The notes below the pieces were generated by a model that was not told where the DNA came from, did not search any database, and worked only from the letters and a program-made list of their open reading frames with translations. Below are positions 13,652 through 20,203 of a stretch of DNA of 20,203 bases, piece after piece (the first letter of the stretch is position 1; every line of letters begins with the position of its first letter). Origin of the DNA: a bacterium (lineage in GTDB: Archaea > Nanobdellota > Nanobdellia > Pacearchaeales > GW2011-AR1); assembly GCA_030588935.1 (NCBI GenBank), contig JAUUWR010000005.1:1-20203 (forward strand), given 5' to 3'. A program made the translations under genes and the position numbers.

Positions 13652-13723
13652 GGGCCTATAGCTTAATGGATAAAGTACCGGGGTTCGGTCCCGTTGATGG
13701 GGGTTCGACTCCTCCTAGGCCCA
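13652..13723 (+). tRNA. tRNA-Arg, anticodon TCG
   Basis: A 72-base cloverleaf: acceptor GGGCCTA/TAGGCCC (perfect 7 bp), discriminator A, D stem GCTT/AAGT, anticodon stem CCGGG/CCCGT, loop GTTCGGT with anticodon TCG, T stem GGGGG/CCTCC and T loop TTCGACT. CCA is not encoded. Two oddities: pair 27-43 is C-T, and the variable loop has only 4 bases. One extra G after CCCG would give a normal stem and a 5-base loop. Position 32 is G, which is rare. It would read CGA codons. It ends 1 base from the stop of the convergent EamA gene. Confidence 0.88.
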
Positions 13724-13724
13724 T

Positions 13725-14585
13725 TTAAACCCCAATAACTAACGCCACAACAACACAAACAACTATTATGATTGAGGGGATAATGTGCCTCCAAGTCATT
13801 TTTTCTTTTAAGAAAATTCTTGCAAATAAGAATATGAAAACTGGAGCTAAGATGAATAATATTGTTGTGAATATGACTCCATAAGCAAGGTAGCCGTAAT
13901 ATAAAATTAATCTGTAGGCGACCCAGATTGCTCCTGTTATGAATATGAGGAATTTGGTTTTAGTTTCTATTGAGGTTATTTTAGGATGGAAGATGATTGC
14001 CGCTATAAGAAAAATAGATAGACATCTTAAAAAATAAAAAGTTAATGAAGAATAATAAGGTAGAATTGCTCTTGAGATTACTAATTCTACTGCAAAAAAC
14101 AGACTTCCTAATAATGCTGCTATTATGTATTTGTTGTAAACTAGGTGATATTTTTTTATGTGGGAGGCAATTAAAGAGATGCTTGCTATTAATGCTAAAA
14201 TAAGGATGGAGTATCTTCTTTCCCCTTCATATGTGATGAAGAAAAAACTAAAAATAAAAGCTAAGAGGATTGTAAACAAAGGCTGCATTAATCTTATTGG
14301 TTCTATTTCTGTTAAATCTTCTCTTTTTAATGAATAGAAAATTAATAAGTTGGCAAGAATTGAAAATAAAATTACAGACAGGAAAATTAATATATTTTTT
14401 AATTCATATGCTTGTGGTTTGATTTGCCAGAAAAAATAAGTTAGAGGAAGCATTACTAAGACTAAAGCTAAGAATCCATAAACAACATAATTTTTATAAT
14501 TCATAAAGCGTTTTCTTAGAATTTTTTTTTCTATGGTCATTCCTACGCCTTCTAAAAATGCTCCGATGATTGGTATGTAGATCAT
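13725..14585 (-). CDS. EamA/DMT-superfamily transporter
   Basis: A 286-residue integral membrane protein with about ten hydrophobic helices in two similar halves, as in drug/metabolite transporters with paired EamA domains. The helix after each half keeps the family feel: EPIRLMQPLFTILLAFIF in the first (about 95-115) and GVIFTTILFILAPVFIFLFARIFLKEKM in the second, where a Pro-containing helix is followed by a basic loop. The N-terminus MIYIPIIGAFLEGVGMTIEKKIL forms helix 1. The direction and substrate (amino acids, nucleotide sugars, others) cannot be read from sequence. ATG 14585 is the start. The 5' spacer carries repeat copy A. Confidence 0.85.
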   Translation of the reverse strand: MIYIPIIGAFLEGVGMTIEKKILRKRFMNYKNYVVYGFLALVLVMLPLTYFFWQIKPQAYELKNILIFLSVILFSILANLLIFYSLKREDLTEIEPIRLMQPLFTILLAFIFSFFFITYEGERRYSILILALIASISLIASHIKKYHLVYNKYIIAALLGSLFFAVELVISRAILPYYSSLTFYFLRCLSIFLIAAIIFHPKITSIETKTKFLIFITGAIWVAYRLILYYGYLAYGVIFTTILFILAPVFIFLFARIFLKEKMTWRHIIPSIIIVVCVVVALVIGV

Positions 14586-14613
14586 TTTATCTCTTTTTAT
14601 ATTATTTATTATC

Positions 14614-14677
14614 TGGAATCTGATAAAATGTTAAGGTGGAAAGATGAGCCGCTTAAGCTTCTGATTCGAGCCATAAA
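14614..14677 (-). repeat. Intergenic repeat element, copy A (minus orientation)
   Basis: On the minus strand: TTTATGG, CTCGA, AGAAGCTTAAGC, GGCTCATCTTT, CTTAA and AGATTCCA. It aligns with copy B from TTTATGG to AGATTCCA with a single one-base gap, and both can pair TTAAG with CTTAA at the same positions. It lies about 30-90 bp before the EamA start, the same place that copy B occupies before the rhomboid gene. The upstream GCTCGC words of copies B and C are absent here. Confidence 0.5.
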
Positions 14678-14731
14678 CATTTTGTATATTATTAATTATT
14701 GTAGTTTAGTAGTCTAAAGAAAATTTGCTAT

Positions 14732-16126
14732 TTAAAGGTTTTTTAATTTTTCTTCTAAAATTTTTCTTACAATATTATAATCAGCACGTTTTTTTGTTTT
14801 TTTCATGACTTCTCCAATCAAAGAATTTAATGCTTCTTTTTTTCCTTTTTTGTAATCTTCAACAGCATTTGGATTTTTTATACAAATAGCTTTACTTGCT
14901 GTCATCAGTTCTTTTTCATCTGTAATTTTTTCTGAAGCTTTTGCTTTTTGTTTAGGTGAGAAACTTTTTGGAATGAACTTCCTTAAAATATCTTTTGCTT
15001 TTAAGGGGGTTATTTTGTTTTTTTGCAGTAATTCTAATAATTCTATAATATGTTCTGGTTTGATATTAACGTCGTCCATTGTTTTCTTGTTGTGATTTAA
15101 AACAGAAAGCCATTCTACAGTTATCCAAGGCAGGGCAAATTTAGGATTGATTTTTTTGCTTACTTTTTCGTATAGTTCAACAATTTCTAAGTTTTGAGTT
15201 AAAACTTGTGCGTCTTTTGGGTTTATTTTATGTTTTTTAATTATCTTATCTAATTTTTGCTGAGGGGATTCTGGAAGTTTGTTTTTAATTTCTTGTGCTC
15301 TTTTTTTATTGATTTTTATTATGGGCAAGTCTGGGTCTGGGATAAATCTATAATCTGCTTGTTCTTCTTTTGTTCTCATTAGCTGTGTTTTTTCTGTTAC
15401 TGGATTCCATCTTCTTGTTTCTTGTTTTATTGGTTTTTCTTTTTCATGTCTTTTAAGTTCTGATTTTATTGCTTTAATAATTTCTCTTGTAGAATTAACA
15501 TTCTTTATTTCTGCTCTTGCAGTTAGATTTTTTATATTTACATTAACATCTGCTTTAATTCCTGCGTCTTTGTTTAGGGCTTTGATGTATGATAGAGTTA
15601 AGATTAATTGTTTTAGCCAGTTTTGGACTTGCTCTGGTGATGTGAAGTCAGGTTCTGTTACTATTTCAACTAATGGGGCCCCGCTTCTGTTATAATCAAC
15701 TGTGGCTTTATCTGGGTTCCAGGCAGCAGGGTCTTCTTCTAGATGAACTTCTCTTATTTTTATTCCAAGGAATTTTCCATTTTCTGCAACAGGGATTGAA
15801 TGAGCTCCTGAAATTGTTATTTGATATCCTTTTGGCATGTCTGGCCAGTCGTAGTGTTTTCTTTGGAAGATTAAGGGACGTTTGTTTTCTATGAGGTTTG
15901 GTTTGCAATTTAGCATTAATGCTATTTGTAAAAGTTTGTTAATTGCTTGTGAATTTGGGAGCATTGGCTTTGAGCCCGGCTGTCCTGTGCAAATTGGACA
16001 CACATTGGTGTTTGGTTTTATAATTTTCATGTCATGAAAGTTTTTACATCTGCAGAATAATTTTTCTTTTGTTTCTAAGTAGCCGTGGATTTCAAGGCCG
16101 ATTAATGGTTTTTCCTGTTTTTTCAT
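14732..16126 (-). CDS. gatB: Aspartyl/glutamyl-tRNA amidotransferase subunit B
   Basis: Subunit B of GatCAB, which turns Asp-tRNA(Asn) (and in bacteria Glu-tRNA(Gln)) into the amide. GatB binds the tRNA and activates the acyl group. The 464 residues are about normal. Seen are GLEIHGYLETKEKLFC, a zinc site CRC with CPIC about 30 residues later, MPKGYQITISG, EVHLEEDPAAW, and VDYNRSGAPLVEIVTEPDF; the C-terminus holds the GatB/YqeY helical tail (GEVMKKTKKRADYNIVRKIL). gatA and gatC are not in the window. It is divergent from gatD across about 60 bp, with minus-strand TATA TTATTAAAT about 25 bases before the ATG. With GatDE also present, GatCAB most likely serves Asn-tRNA here. Confidence 0.94.
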   Translation of the reverse strand: MKKQEKPLIGLEIHGYLETKEKLFCRCKNFHDMKIIKPNTNVCPICTGQPGSKPMLPNSQAINKLLQIALMLNCKPNLIENKRPLIFQRKHYDWPDMPKGYQITISGAHSIPVAENGKFLGIKIREVHLEEDPAAWNPDKATVDYNRSGAPLVEIVTEPDFTSPEQVQNWLKQLILTLSYIKALNKDAGIKADVNVNIKNLTARAEIKNVNSTREIIKAIKSELKRHEKEKPIKQETRRWNPVTEKTQLMRTKEEQADYRFIPDPDLPIIKINKKRAQEIKNKLPESPQQKLDKIIKKHKINPKDAQVLTQNLEIVELYEKVSKKINPKFALPWITVEWLSVLNHNKKTMDDVNIKPEHIIELLELLQKNKITPLKAKDILRKFIPKSFSPKQKAKASEKITDEKELMTASKAICIKNPNAVEDYKKGKKEALNSLIGEVMKKTKKRADYNIVRKILEEKLKNL

Positions 16127-16186
16127 GTTTATTAAAGAGAATTAGGATTTAATAAGGTTTTTATATGTTATTGGTTTATTTTGTTT
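16127..16186. promoter_or_regulatory. Divergent gatB/gatD promoter region
   Basis: Two TATA-like boxes face outward in 60 bp: TTATTAAAT on the minus strand (about 16148-16156) for gatB and TTTTATATG on the plus strand (about 16159-16167) for gatD. Each is about 25 bases from its ATG (16126 and 16187). The boxes are nearly adjacent, so the two promoters may compete or be regulated together. Confidence 0.6.
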
Positions 16187-17533
16187 ATGAAAAAACCACA
16201 AAGAACTCCAATCTCGCGCTTTGACTCGTTATCAAAGAAAAAATTTGTCTCGTCAAAACGCTCGGAACCAGGAGACAAAATTCAGGTTATTGTTGATAGG
16301 AAAAAAGAAAAAGGAATTCTTTTGGATAGTTATGACAGAGGTGTTTTGCTTTTGAAACTTGAAAATGGATATAATATTGGGTTGAAGAAGGAGAATATTT
16401 CTGAGATTAAGGTTTTGAAGAGAAAGAAGAAAAAGGTTGAGGAAGAGGAGTTGAAACTGAGTGGGAAGAAGCCAATTATTGATTTTTATTTGACTGGAGG
16501 AACAATTAGCAGTAAGCTTGATCCTGAGACAGGGGGAGTTAAATGGTTAATTGATGCTAAGGAGTTATTTTCTATGTATCCAAGTATTTTTGATATTGCA
16601 GATATAAGGGTGAAAACTCCTTTTTTAAAAGCAAGCGAGAATATGGATTCTAAAGATTGGATTCGGCTTGCTAAACTTGTTGGCAGGTCTTTAAATGATA
16701 ATAATGTTAAAGGAGTTATTATTAGTCATGGAACAGATTTTTTGCATTATACTGCAAGTGCTTTATCATTTATGCTCGGCAAATTAAATAAGCCTGTTGT
16801 TTTGACTTATTCGCAGAGAAGTTCTGACAGGGGAAGTTCAGATGCTCAGTTGAATTTAATTTGTTCTGCTCATATGGTTTTATCTGATATTGCTGAAGTT
16901 ATGTTAGTTGGGCATGCTTCTATTAATGATGATTATTGTTATGCTTTGAGTGGTGTGAAGTGCCGCAAGATGCATACATCTCGGCGTGATACTTTTAGGC
17001 CAATTAATTGCAAGCCAATTGCTAAAATTTGGGCTGATGGAAAAATTGAAATTGTTGATAATAATATTAATAAAAGAGCTAAAAGAAAGATTGAGATTGA
17101 TGCTGTTTTTAATGAGAAAGTTGGTTTAATTAAATTTTATCCTGGGCAGGAGCCTTCTATATTAGATTATTATATGAAGAAAAAATATAAAGGTATTGTG
17201 GTTGAGATGTCTTGATTGGGGCATGTTATTTCAGAGGGCAAGAATAATTGGATTCCTAAATTGAGAGAAGTGATTAAGAAAGGATTATTTGTTTGTGCTG
17301 CTCCTCAGACATTGTATGGCCGGCTTGATTCATATGTGTATAGTCCTGGCCGTAAGTTGCAGAAAATTGGTGTTGTTTTTTTAAAAGATATTTTGCCTGA
17401 AACTGCTTTAGTCAAACTTGGCTGGGTGCTTGCCCATAAGAATTGGAGAGGTTCAGTAGCGACTGCGCAGAAGATGTTGGAGAATGTTGCTGGGGAGTTT
17501 AATGATAAACTTGGAAATGAGTTTCTTAATTAA
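16187..17533 (+). CDS. gatD: Glu-tRNA(Gln) amidotransferase subunit D, interrupted by in-frame TGA
   Basis: GatD is the asparaginase-like subunit that frees ammonia from Gln for GatE; the pair is archaea-specific. Residues about 25-80 are the small N-terminal barrel (GDKIQVIVDRKKEKGILLD). The catalytic domain has TGGTISSKLD, ISHGTDFLHYTA and SQRSSDRGSSDA, with the active Thr, Thr/Asp and Lys-type surroundings in place, then MHTSRRDTFRPIN. After VVEMS a TGA at 17213-17215 interrupts the frame; the same frame resumes with LGHVISEGKNNWIPKL and runs to TAA at 17533. Related GatDs have Gly at this spot (GLGHV), so one G-to-T change in GGA explains it. Total length would be about 449 codons, normal for GatD. 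A TTG directly after the TGA could restart translation. I start at ATG 16187, not TTG 16181, from TATA spacing. Confidence 0.9.
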
Positions 17534-17541
17534 ATTTTTAA

Positions 17542-17560
17542 ATTCTAGAATTTTTAGAAT
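17542..17560. other. Weak inverted repeat after gatD
   Basis: ATTCTA (17542-17547) pairs with TAGAAT (17555-17560) over a 7-base A/T loop, 9 bases after the gatD stop. It may help end the transcript, but stems this AT-rich arise by chance. Confidence 0.25.
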
Positions 17561-17623
17561 AACAAACTATTTAAACTCTAATTTTATCTTAAATTAAACC
17601 CAAAAAGGGAAGGAGAGTTCTGA

Positions 17624-18130
17624 TTGAAAATGACAAAAAACAAAATTCGTTTAAAACCACGACATCTTGTTAGGTTAGACTTATATATCCAAGCCAAACG
17701 TTTAGAAATTTCTAATCCTGATTATATAATGGGTTATAATGATTGTATGAGGGAAGGGGAAGTTAAAATATTTGAAAGAATTAGACAAGGAATTTTTTCA
17801 AATGATACTTCATTTAAAATAGAGATTACAGATGGATTAGAAGATATATGTGAACTCTGCCCTAAAAAAGAAGAACTTTCTTGTGAGAGTGAGGAAGCTA
17901 AACGCCAAGACCATGTGATTGCAGGAGTATATGGAGCAGAGATTGGAAAAGAATATACACCAAAAGAATTGTTAAAATTGGTCTTGTCATATCATGCAAA
18001 TGCTCAGAAAATATATAATGTTGAATTAACTAAATCAAAAGAATTTAAGATTCCGATTATTGATGATTCTAATGCTTCGCTTTGTGATCATGTTAATAAT
18101 TCTTCTGTGGAGGATGAACTTGAAGTATAA
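17624..18130 (+). CDS. DUF1284-like cysteine-containing protein
   Basis: The first two thirds follow the DUF1284 pattern: an N-terminal IRLKPRHLVRLDLYIQ (family: RPHHLLC), the YIMGYNDCMREGEVKIFERI helix, then ITDGLEDICELCPKKEELSC and QDHVIAGVYGAEIG. The Cys cluster CELC plus a later C suggests a metal or Fe-S site. The family's His-His reads Arg-His here and the usual first Cys is Arg, so a ligand may be lost. The last about 50 residues are acidic and lack recognisable features. Function is unknown. A clear Shine-Dalgarno AAGGAGAG (17610-17617) is spaced 8 bases from the TTG at 17624 but 14 from the ATG at 17630, so I keep the TTG. TATTTAAAC (17569-17577) is the likely TATA box. Confidence 0.65.
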   Translation: MKMTKNKIRLKPRHLVRLDLYIQAKRLEISNPDYIMGYNDCMREGEVKIFERIRQGIFSNDTSFKIEITDGLEDICELCPKKEELSCESEEAKRQDHVIAGVYGAEIGKEYTPKELLKLVLSYHANAQKIYNVELTKSKEFKIPIIDDSNASLCDHVNNSSVEDELEV

Positions 18131-18147
18131 AAATTATTTAGAATAAA

Positions 18148-18606
18148 TCATCTCAACTTCCTCTCAATCGTATTTAACTTCTTTATGATTTCTTGGATTT
18201 CTTTTTCAGCTTTTATGTTTATTTTATAATCAAATTCTGCTTTTATTCTGTCTCTTTGAGCAGAGCGATTTTGGCTCATTAAAATTATTGGCGCCTGGAT
18301 TGCTGCTAAGCATGATAAAATAAGATTTAAAAGAATAAAAGGATAAATATCCCAGGCTTTGCCAAAAATAAGCCACATAGTATTAATAAACATCCAGATT
18401 GCTAAGAATATAAAAAATCCGATGATAAAAACCCAACTTCCTGCCCATTTTGTTAGAAAGTCTGCTGATTTTTGCCCGAATGTTAATCTATGTCGTTTTT
18501 TAGGATTTATTAATTTTTCAATTTTCCCAAAAATGCCTTTGGTCATGTACTCTACATCTCTTACTACATTTACCTCTTCTCCTGCTTTTTCTATCTCTTT
18601 TCGCAT
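18148..18606 (-). CDS. DUF1003 family membrane protein
   Basis: A 152-residue protein matching DUF1003. It has a soluble N-terminus, the entry motif LTFGQKSADFLTKWAGSW, two membrane helices (about 55-80 and 85-110), with DIYPFILLNLILSCLAAIQAP between and in the second, then ILMSQNRSAQRDRIKAE and a charged cytoplasmic helix (AEFDYKINIKAEKEIQEIIKK). Family members are widespread and uncharacterised; some lie near stress or metal genes. The minus-strand TATA TATATAAAT (about 18629-18637) lies about 25 bases before the ATG. It converges with the DUF1284 gene, with a 17-bp gap. Confidence 0.87.
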   Translation of the reverse strand: MRKEIEKAGEEVNVVRDVEYMTKGIFGKIEKLINPKKRHRLTFGQKSADFLTKWAGSWVFIIGFFIFLAIWMFINTMWLIFGKAWDIYPFILLNLILSCLAAIQAPIILMSQNRSAQRDRIKAEFDYKINIKAEKEIQEIIKKLNTIERKLR

Positions 18607-18706
18607 AAGATTATTTAGATAAATAGATTTATATAGGTTTTGGCATGTGCTAGAACTTTATGTTGTTGGTTTAAGTTGTAACTATTAAGTGGTTATAGGG
18701 GAAAGG

Positions 18707-18715
18707 TTTATATAT
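18707..18715 (+). promoter_or_regulatory. TATA box of the nucleotidyltransferase-like gene
   Basis: TTTATATAT is centred 25 bases before the ATG at 18736, which decides that start over the TTG at 18715. Confidence 0.65.
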
Positions 18716-18735
18716 TGTTTTTGGGTGTGTGTGGT

Positions 18736-19347
18736 ATGAAAATTTCAACAAGTTTAACTAGTCATTTAGAAACAAATAACCAATTTAAAGGTTTTTGGCG
18801 GGAATATAAGTCTTTACATAGTCGGGACAGCACGGGACAAAAATATGCAAATACTATTGCAGGATGTATGGAAATTGTTCATGATTTAAATGAGAAAAAG
18901 ATTCCTTATTGTATATTGGGTGGTTTAGCTGTTGCTTTTCATCTTCACCAAGTTGATCATAATGCATTTTTGAAATGGAGGGGGACTTCTGATATAGATC
19001 TTTTGGTTGCAAAAAAAGTTGTTGGAGGAATTCTAAGAAAGAATGATTATACTTATAGACAAGTTTTGAGAGGATTAAAAGCAGCAAAACAAGGTGTTTA
19101 TGATTATGTTAAAGATGATAATGGAGAGACTCTTGTTTTAGGTTTGAGAGAAAGTATCCAAAATAAAAAAGGTAAGGATATTACCAACAAAATCCTTAAT
19201 AATTCTTCTCTTGTTGATGTTTATAGTGTTCCGATTAGAGTTCCTATGATAAGAGATCTTGTTCAGATGAAAAGATTTGCTAATAGAGCAAAAGACAGAG
19301 AAGATATTAAATTACTTAGACAGAAATATAAAGGATTAAAATTATAA
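18736..19347 (+). CDS. Nucleotidyltransferase-fold protein (AbiEii/MNT-like)
   Basis: The 203-residue protein carries a minimal nucleotidyltransferase signature: YCILGGLAVAFHLHQ (about 60-75), followed by WRGTSDIDLLV (about 85-95), in which the G-G and the D-x-D pair would bind the nucleotide and metal. The rest is helical, with VPMIRDLVQMKRFANRAKDREDIKLL near the end, as in AbiEii/DUF-type transferases, where the last part reads K.R.KD..D. Such proteins are toxins, antitoxin-modifying or antibiotic-modifying enzymes in different settings. No partner with HEPN or AbiEi features lies next to it, so I do not call a TA system. Its codons are more A-rich than its neighbours, hinting at transfer. 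Confidence 0.68.
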   Translation: MKISTSLTSHLETNNQFKGFWREYKSLHSRDSTGQKYANTIAGCMEIVHDLNEKKIPYCILGGLAVAFHLHQVDHNAFLKWRGTSDIDLLVAKKVVGGILRKNDYTYRQVLRGLKAAKQGVYDYVKDDNGETLVLGLRESIQNKKGKDITNKILNNSSLVDVYSVPIRVPMIRDLVQMKRFANRAKDREDIKLLRQKYKGLKL

Positions 19348-19355
19348 TCACTAAT

Positions 19356-19364
19356 TTTATATAT
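19356..19364 (+). promoter_or_regulatory. TATA box of gatE
   Basis: TTTATATAT is centred 25 bases before the gatE ATG at 19385, again giving a leaderless message. Confidence 0.65.
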
Positions 19365-19384
19365 CCTTGTTATTTTTTCTTTTC

Positions 19385-20203
19385 ATGGAAAAAATAAAAT
19401 GCGGGCTGGAGATTCATCAGCAGCTGAATACTCATAAATTATTTTGTAATTGTCCTTCTGTTTTGAGAAATGATGAGCCGGATTTTGAGGTTAGGCGGAG
19501 GTTACATGCTGTTGCTGGAGAAGAAGGAGAGATTGATATTGCTGCTGAGTTTGAAGCTGGAAAAGAGAGAGAGTTTATTTATCAGGGTTATGATACTACT
19601 TGTTTGGTTGAACTTGATGAAGAGCCGCCACATTTGATTAATCAAGAAGCTTTAGAAATTGCTTTACATGTTGCTATGTTGTTGAATTGTGAGATTTTGG
19701 GAATTGCACAGATAATGAGAAAAACTGTTGTTGATGGAAGTAATACTGCGGGTTTTCAGAGGACTGTTCTGATTGCTCGTGATGGGTATATTGAGACAGA
19801 GAGTGGCAGAGTTAGAATTGAAAATATTAGTTTAGAAGAAGATGCTGCGAGAATAATTGGAAAAGAAGAAGGGAAAAGTGTTTTTAGATTAGATAGATTA
19901 GGCATTCCTTTGATTGAAATTGGAACTGCTCCAGATATTAAAAGTGCTGAACAATGCAGAGAAGTTGCTTTGCATCTTGGCGATGTTTTGAGAAGCTGCA
20001 GAGTTAAAAGAGGCATTGGGACAATAAGACAGGATATTAATATTAGTATTAAAGGACATCCAAGGGCTGAGATTAAAGGTTTTCAAGACCCTAAGATTTT
20101 TGTTGATGTTGTTAAAAAAGAAGCTGAACGACAGAAAAAAAATTTATCAGATGGAAAAAAAGAGTTAATTCCTGAAGTTAGAGGAGCTAATGAAGATGGG
20201 ACT
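19385..20203 (+). CDS. gatE: Glu-tRNA(Gln) amidotransferase subunit E, partial
   Basis: GatE binds Glu-tRNA(Gln), activates the glutamate and receives ammonia from GatD. The window holds the first 273 codons in one open frame; the 3' part, including the AspRS-like insert and tail, lies outside. Seen are CGLEIHQQLNTHKLFCNCPS (the GatB/E opening with a Cys pair), LVELDEEPPHLINQEAL, IMRKTVVDGSNTAGFQRT, ISLEEDAARII, RLDRLGIPLIEIGTAPDI, IGTIRQDINISI, and EIKGFQDP. These GatE-specific words separate it from GatB. It normally sits next to gatD; here about 1.85 kb with three unrelated genes lies between the two. Its reading frame is intact to the edge. Confidence 0.95.
   Translation, partial: MEKIKCGLEIHQQLNTHKLFCNCPSVLRNDEPDFEVRRRLHAVAGEEGEIDIAAEFEAGKEREFIYQGYDTTCLVELDEEPPHLINQEALEIALHVAMLLNCEILGIAQIMRKTVVDGSNTAGFQRTVLIARDGYIETESGRVRIENISLEEDAARIIGKEEGKSVFRLDRLGIPLIEIGTAPDIKSAEQCREVALHLGDVLRSCRVKRGIGTIRQDINISIKGHPRAEIKGFQDPKIFVDVVKKEAERQKKNLSDGKKELIPEVRGANEDGT

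Noticed and set aside
14632..14672. C/D box guide RNA reading of the copy A element (AGATGA and CTGA words)
   Set aside because: Only one partial C-like and one D-like box are present, and the words are not kept in copies B and C.
17213..17215. Selenocysteine at the gatD TGA
   Set aside because: The position is a glycine in the family, not Cys, and no SECIS-like hairpin was seen nearby in the sequence after the stop.
16187..17533. UGA recoded as glycine in the whole genome
   Set aside because: TFE, SpoIIM-like, propeller, DisA and the antitoxin all end in TGA at natural lengths, and downstream sequence does not extend their families.
18736..19347. Type IV AbiE or MNT/HEPN toxin-antitoxin system
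   Set aside because: No AbiEi-like or HEPN partner adjoins the gene; the neighbours are DUF1003 (divergent) and gatE.

Overview
The window looks like a stretch of an AT-rich archaeal chromosome. The strongest archaeal markers are transcription factor E, the archaea-only GatD and GatE subunits, an archaeal/eukaryotic-type prolyl-tRNA synthetase ending in Tyr, and TATA boxes about 25 bases upstream of start codons (leaderless transcripts). The short bacterial-style AlaRS, DisA, the small genes and the low GC suggest a DPANN lineage such as the Woesearchaeota/Pacearchaeota group. That placement is inference; the window holds no rRNA.

Layout. 1-3.1 kb, minus strand: a compact AlaRS and three small hypothetical proteins. 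3.2-5.6 kb, plus strand: TFE with a long basic tail, a rhomboid protease and a SpoIIM-like membrane protein. 5.6-8.1 kb: a small membrane protein (minus) and a large HTH-TM-beta-propeller protein. 8.1-11.6 kb, plus strand: DisA diadenylate cyclase, an antitoxin/PIN pair, a frameshifted ImmA/IrrE-like metallopeptidase and a DHH/DHHA1 phosphoesterase. 11.6-16.1 kb, mostly minus: a possible start-less small ORF, ProRS, tRNA-Arg(TCG) on plus, an EamA transporter and GatB. 16.2-20.2 kb: gatD broken by an in-frame TGA, a DUF1284 protein, a DUF1003 membrane protein, a nucleotidyltransferase-like protein and the 5' part of gatE, which runs off the end.

Functional themes. Translation dominates: AlaRS, ProRS, tRNA-Arg and parts of both amidotransferases (GatCAB and GatDE). 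DisA and a DHH phosphoesterase 1.35 kb further on could make and degrade c-di-AMP or its products, but the link is only by proximity. Membrane and envelope genes (rhomboid, SpoIIM, propeller, EamA, DUF1003) fill most of the rest.

The least explained signals are non-coding. One is a family of three related intergenic elements sharing an AGAAGCTTAAGC core, each the same way round and about 70-80 bp before a gene; two of them flank the TFE gene pair as inverted copies. The other is two inverted pairs of TGTAGACRYA sites with equal 32-bp centre spacing at the proS promoter. Three genes (gatD, the IrrE-like gene, tRNA-Arg) each look one base away from normal, so assembly or sequencing error must be weighed against real decay or recoding.
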